Part shown: in pieces, positions 58,929 through 61,870 of the stretch
How positions within the stretch are numbered: the stretch's first letter is position 1
Layout of the letters: each line of letters starts with the position of its first letter
NCBI GenBank assembly: GCA_002432805.1
Contig: DJGV01000002.1
Location: 1-61,870 of the forward strand
Length of the DNA stretch: 61,870 nt
Direction of reading: 5' to 3'
Source: Fervidobacterium sp. UBA5837
GTDB taxonomy: Bacteria; Thermotogota; Thermotogae; Thermotogales; Fervidobacteriaceae
Made by a program: the position numbers and the translations under genes
The notes under the pieces: generated by a model
Seen by the model: only the letters and a program-made list of their open reading frames with translations
Told to the model about the DNA's origin: nothing
Database searches by the model: none

Positions 58929-60932
58929 TCAAATTCGTTCTATCTGTGTGAGATCTCCAATTTCCATGAAGAGTTGGTCTATAGATTTCAAAAATCCAAG
59001 TCTATTGAGCCTTATGTCTTCTTCTTCTGTCATGACGAAGACTTTATCAAAGTATCTGTCAATGAATGGTCTTAGCTTTATAACTTCTTCCAATGCTCTT
59101 TGATAGTCGAGATGTTCTAATGCTTCCAAGGCCTTAGGCTTAATTTCTATGAACTTTTCAAAGAGTTCTTTTTCCTCGTTTTCCATAAATTTCGCACTGT
59201 CAAATTCGGTGGAGTCATGTTTTTTAGATATATTGTGCACTCTTTCGAATCCCACTAACAGATGTTCGAATTCCTCACTTCCTATCAATTTGTAGGTTGC
59301 ACTTGCGGCGAGTATACCTCTTAGTGGTCTTGTCCAAAGATGTTTCGTAGCACGAGCTATGTCGTATCTGATCTTCGAATTGTACAACTCGTACCTTGTC
59401 TCAAAGAATTTCAGTAATTCTTCTGAAGGTTCTTGTTTCAAAAGTTTGCACGCACTTTCTATCGAAAGTTTTAAGTCGAGATCCCAAGAGAATTTTTCTA
59501 CTATGGAATATATGTCATCTACCTTACTTCTGAGACCGTATGGATCTTTCGAACTACTCGGTATGTTGCCTATCACGAAATTTCCAACAATCGTATCTAT
59601 TCTATCAGCTATACCTACAACGGCACCTTCCAACGTTTCCGGTGCGCTTGTGTAGTGCTCTTGGATTCCCCATGCAACGTTCCTGTCCTCACCATCTTTT
59701 AGCGCATATATCCTACCCATCACGCCTTGCAATTCTGGAAATTCATATACAACATGCGAACTGATGTCTGATTTGCAAAGTTTAGCTGTCCTTAGTATTT
59801 TATCACTTATCTTATTCAAATCCAAAGCCTCGATTATCTTTCTTGAAAGCTCTATAATCCTCTCTACTTTGTCGTACAACGTTCCAAGTTCCTTTTGGAA
59901 TACGATATCTACTAATTTCTCGTTGAATGATTCCAATTTAACTTGTATATCTTTTTCGTAGTAATATCTTGCATCTTCAAGTCGCGCGTTTATGACTCTT
60001 TCATATCCCTTCCTGCCGTTGTCATCTACATCTGATGGCTTGTCGATGAATGAGACGAATGTATCTGTTATTTTACCGCCTTTGTGGACTGTAAAAGACC
60101 TTTGGTGATGTTTGATTGTCGTCCTTATGAGTTCTTCTGGCAATTGCAAGAACTTTTCCAAGAATTTGCCGAAGATTAGCTTGGGATACTCGGTCAATAT
60201 AGCTACTTCGCGTATCAATTCTTCATCTTTGTCGATTGTGAAACCTTCCTTTTCAAAATCGCTTAGTTGTTGATGTATGAATTCTACCCTTTTTTCGATC
60301 TGTGGTATAACGTAATATTTGTCCAGTTTTTCAAAATATTCCTTTGATGAAGAGACTTCGAAGTAATCGTCTTTAACGAATCTGTGCCCGTTGGTCTTGT
60401 TAGACGATTTGAGACCCAAGATTTCCATCGGTACGATCTCACCATTGAATATTGCCAAGATGTGATGTGGAATTCTCACAAATTCATACCTTCCATCTCC
60501 CCAACGCATGGGCTTTCTGAATTTCAAATTTGTTATAACTTGTGGTATGACTTTTCCGAATACTTCTTTTACGCTCACTCCGTTTAGGGTCTTACTTATG
60601 TATACATAGTTGTCAATGATTTTGACATCGGATAGTGTTGAATCGTTTGATTTTAAAAATCCCAATAGTGCCTTTGTTGGTTGATTGTTACCATCAAATG
60701 CCACATTCAGAGCTGGACCTTTCTTTTCTAACATTCTATCAGTTGTTGTCGTTGGAAGGCCATTTAAGATGAACCCAAACCTTCGTGGTGCAACGAATAC
60801 TTCGAATTGTTCAAACGATATGCCTTCATCTGACAATGCTTTTGAGATATTTTCCCTCAACTGACTAACTAAGCCATGTACTTCAGTCGTTGGGAGTTCT
60901 TCAATTCCGACTTCAAAGAGGAATTCGTTCAT
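58929..60932 (-). CDS. glyS: Glycyl-tRNA synthetase beta subunit
   Basis: 667 residues. The N-terminal EVGIEELPTTEVHGLVSQL, MRWGDGRYEFVRIPHHILAIF, TIKHHQRSFTV and VGIADRIDTIVGNF are the conserved beta-subunit segments; an anticodon-binding DALR-like domain ends the protein. It binds tRNA-Gly in the alpha2-beta2 bacterial enzyme. It overlaps the glyQ stop by 4 nt (ATGA). Confidence 0.97.
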   Translation of the reverse strand: MNEFLFEVGIEELPTTEVHGLVSQLRENISKALSDEGISFEQFEVFVAPRRFGFILNGLPTTTTDRMLEKKGPALNVAFDGNNQPTKALLGFLKSNDSTLSDVKIIDNYVYISKTLNGVSVKEVFGKVIPQVITNLKFRKPMRWGDGRYEFVRIPHHILAIFNGEIVPMEILGLKSSNKTNGHRFVKDDYFEVSSSKEYFEKLDKYYVIPQIEKRVEFIHQQLSDFEKEGFTIDKDEELIREVAILTEYPKLIFGKFLEKFLQLPEELIRTTIKHHQRSFTVHKGGKITDTFVSFIDKPSDVDDNGRKGYERVINARLEDARYYYEKDIQVKLESFNEKLVDIVFQKELGTLYDKVERIIELSRKIIEALDLNKISDKILRTAKLCKSDISSHVVYEFPELQGVMGRIYALKDGEDRNVAWGIQEHYTSAPETLEGAVVGIADRIDTIVGNFVIGNIPSSSKDPYGLRSKVDDIYSIVEKFSWDLDLKLSIESACKLLKQEPSEELLKFFETRYELYNSKIRYDIARATKHLWTRPLRGILAASATYKLIGSEEFEHLLVGFERVHNISKKHDSTEFDSAKFMENEEKELFEKFIEIKPKALEALEHLDYQRALEEVIKLRPFIDRYFDKVFVMTEEEDIRLNRLGFLKSIDQLFMEIGDLTQIERI

Positions 60933-61804
60933 TTTGCATCACCTTCCACGTCCGCTGATCCCACTGATTCAACTTCGATAAACTGCTTTGCGCACTTACT
61001 TGCCATCGTTCTGATATCTCTGATGTAGGTCTGTCTCTGTGCGACGCTGATTGCGTTTCTCGCATCGAGTAAGTTGAATGTGTGCGAACATTTAAGTAAT
61101 TGCTCGTAAGCAGGGAATATCAAACCTTTTTCTATCAAAATGTTGAATTCTTGCTTGTACATGTCGTACAACTTGAATAGTGTATCAGTATTTGCCACCT
61201 CAAAATTGTATATGGAAAATTGTCTCTCGTTTTCTTTGAATAACTCGCCATACTTTACATCTTCATTCCACATGACGTCGTACACATTGTCAACACTCTG
61301 CAGATACATTGCAATTCTTTCTACTCCGTAAGTTATTTCAAGGGGAATCTCTTTGAGCGAGATGCCGCCAATCTGCTGGAAGTATGTAAATTGCGTGATC
61401 TCCATCCCGTCAAGCCATACTTCCCAACCTACTCCCCATGCACCAAGTGTTGGTGATTCCCAATTGTCTTCTACAAACCGTATATCGTGTTCTTGAGGCG
61501 TTATACCAAGTGCCTTTAACGATTCGAGATAAACTTCCTGTGGCTTTTCTGGGTGTGGCTTTACTATGACCTGATACTGGTAAAATCTCTGCATCCTATT
61601 TGGATTCTCTCCATATCTTCCATCGGTAGGTCTTCTGCTTGGCTGGATGAATGCAACTTTCCACTGTCTCTTTCTCAGTACACCAAAGAATGTAGATGTG
61701 TGGAATGTACCCGCCCCCATCTCCATGTCATACGGTTGTTCTATGAAACATCCTTGCTTAGACCAGAAATCATTTAGCGACTTTATCACGTCTTGCAAAT
61801 ACAC
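60929..61804 (-). CDS. glyQ: Glycyl-tRNA synthetase alpha subunit
   Basis: 291 residues from GTG 61804. GGGAGGAACGTTT precedes it, and Thermotoga GlyQ starts at the equivalent YLQDVI; the frame is open to an ATG at 61840. Class II motifs: IQPSRRPTDGRYGENPNR (motif 2), EDNWESPTLGAWGVGWEVW and LEITYGVERIAMYLQ (motif 3). It forms glycyl-adenylate and is the catalytic half of the alpha2-beta2 enzyme. Confidence 0.97.
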   Translation of the reverse strand: MYLQDVIKSLNDFWSKQGCFIEQPYDMEMGAGTFHTSTFFGVLRKRQWKVAFIQPSRRPTDGRYGENPNRMQRFYQYQVIVKPHPEKPQEVYLESLKALGITPQEHDIRFVEDNWESPTLGAWGVGWEVWLDGMEITQFTYFQQIGGISLKEIPLEITYGVERIAMYLQSVDNVYDVMWNEDVKYGELFKENERQFSIYNFEVANTDTLFKLYDMYKQEFNILIEKGLIFPAYEQLLKCSHTFNLLDARNAISVAQRQTYIRDIRTMASKCAKQFIEVESVGSADVEGDAK

Positions 61805-61870
61805 AAACGTTCCTCCCTTCTTACTTGGTTTCTTAGTCATTGAACTTGTTCATCGTTCAATCAATACCAT

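Overview
The window looks like a chromosomal segment of an anaerobic, thermophilic member of the Thermotogales, most likely Fervidobacterium or a close relative; the genus is an inference. The reasons are a 354-residue NusG with the large inserted domain typical of Thermotogota, a porC-porD-porA-porB pyruvate:ferredoxin oxidoreductase operon, a GH57 branching enzyme of the Thermotoga type, a TTG/GTG-tolerant start usage, an AT-rich base composition and a flagellated lifestyle (fliR, flhB, chemoreceptor). Genes are tightly packed with many 1-26 nt overlaps. No CRISPR array, intact insertion sequence or prophage was seen.

Layout. 1-720: the start of a type I restriction-modification operon (xre, hsdM) on the minus strand, next to terminators that have no gene in front of them. 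722-9229: a Gfo/Idh/MocA oxidoreductase, tRNA-Asn, two different diguanylate cyclases, an FmdB zinc ribbon, cold shock protein, a glycoside-hydrolase-like surface protein and rqcP. 9298-14870: an ABC exporter coupled to a radical SAM enzyme, then fliR-flhB and an unknown gene. 15368-18451: acyl-CoA dehydrogenase with EtfB/EtfA. 18452-29092: a chemoreceptor with a duplicated 5' stub beside it, a lysoplasmalogenase-like protein, a peptidase-S41-like protein lacking its serine, a sugar kinase, azoR, an encapsulin-type ferritin without encapsulin, an amino-acid binding protein and a lipoprotein. 29252-32960: glycosyltransferase, plsY, a TPR protein and a Rieske oxygenase. 33417-36222: a GntR/ABC operon led by a membrane protein with a regular GTG-repeat beta-solenoid.

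36333-39533 (minus strand) is a translation/secretion operon read from a perfect promoter: tRNA-Thr, tRNA-Tyr, rpmG, tRNA-Trp, secE, nusG, rplK, rplA. 39668-43888 is a thiol-redox island (OsmC, CcdA, secreted thioredoxin-like protein, a 24-codon small ORF, glutaredoxin-like protein, TrxB, two-domain protein disulfide oxidoreductase). 43996-48467 holds an esterase, a broken Rpn-type nuclease gene and a zinc/metal uptake operon (Fur-family regulator, znuA, znuC, znuB) with a clear Fur-box palindrome at its promoter. 48504-49656 carries tRNA-Lys, Leu, Gly, Leu and tmRNA.

49686-52819 is the por operon, the main pyruvate oxidation step. 52989-55375 is GH57 branching enzyme plus a DUF4912 protein (glycogen metabolism). 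55721-57996 is a polar amino-acid ABC importer with an internal terminator after the binding-protein gene. 58078-61804 holds a predicted outer-envelope beta protein and glyQ-glyS.

The most unusual items are the fRMsr-like GAF sensor fused to a diguanylate cyclase, the S41 homologue with Asp in place of the nucleophile Ser, the small ORF with a near-perfect ribosome binding site in the redox island, the Rieske oxygenase in a presumed anaerobe, the GTG-repeat solenoid operon with a candidate operator, and the ABC exporter-radical SAM pair.
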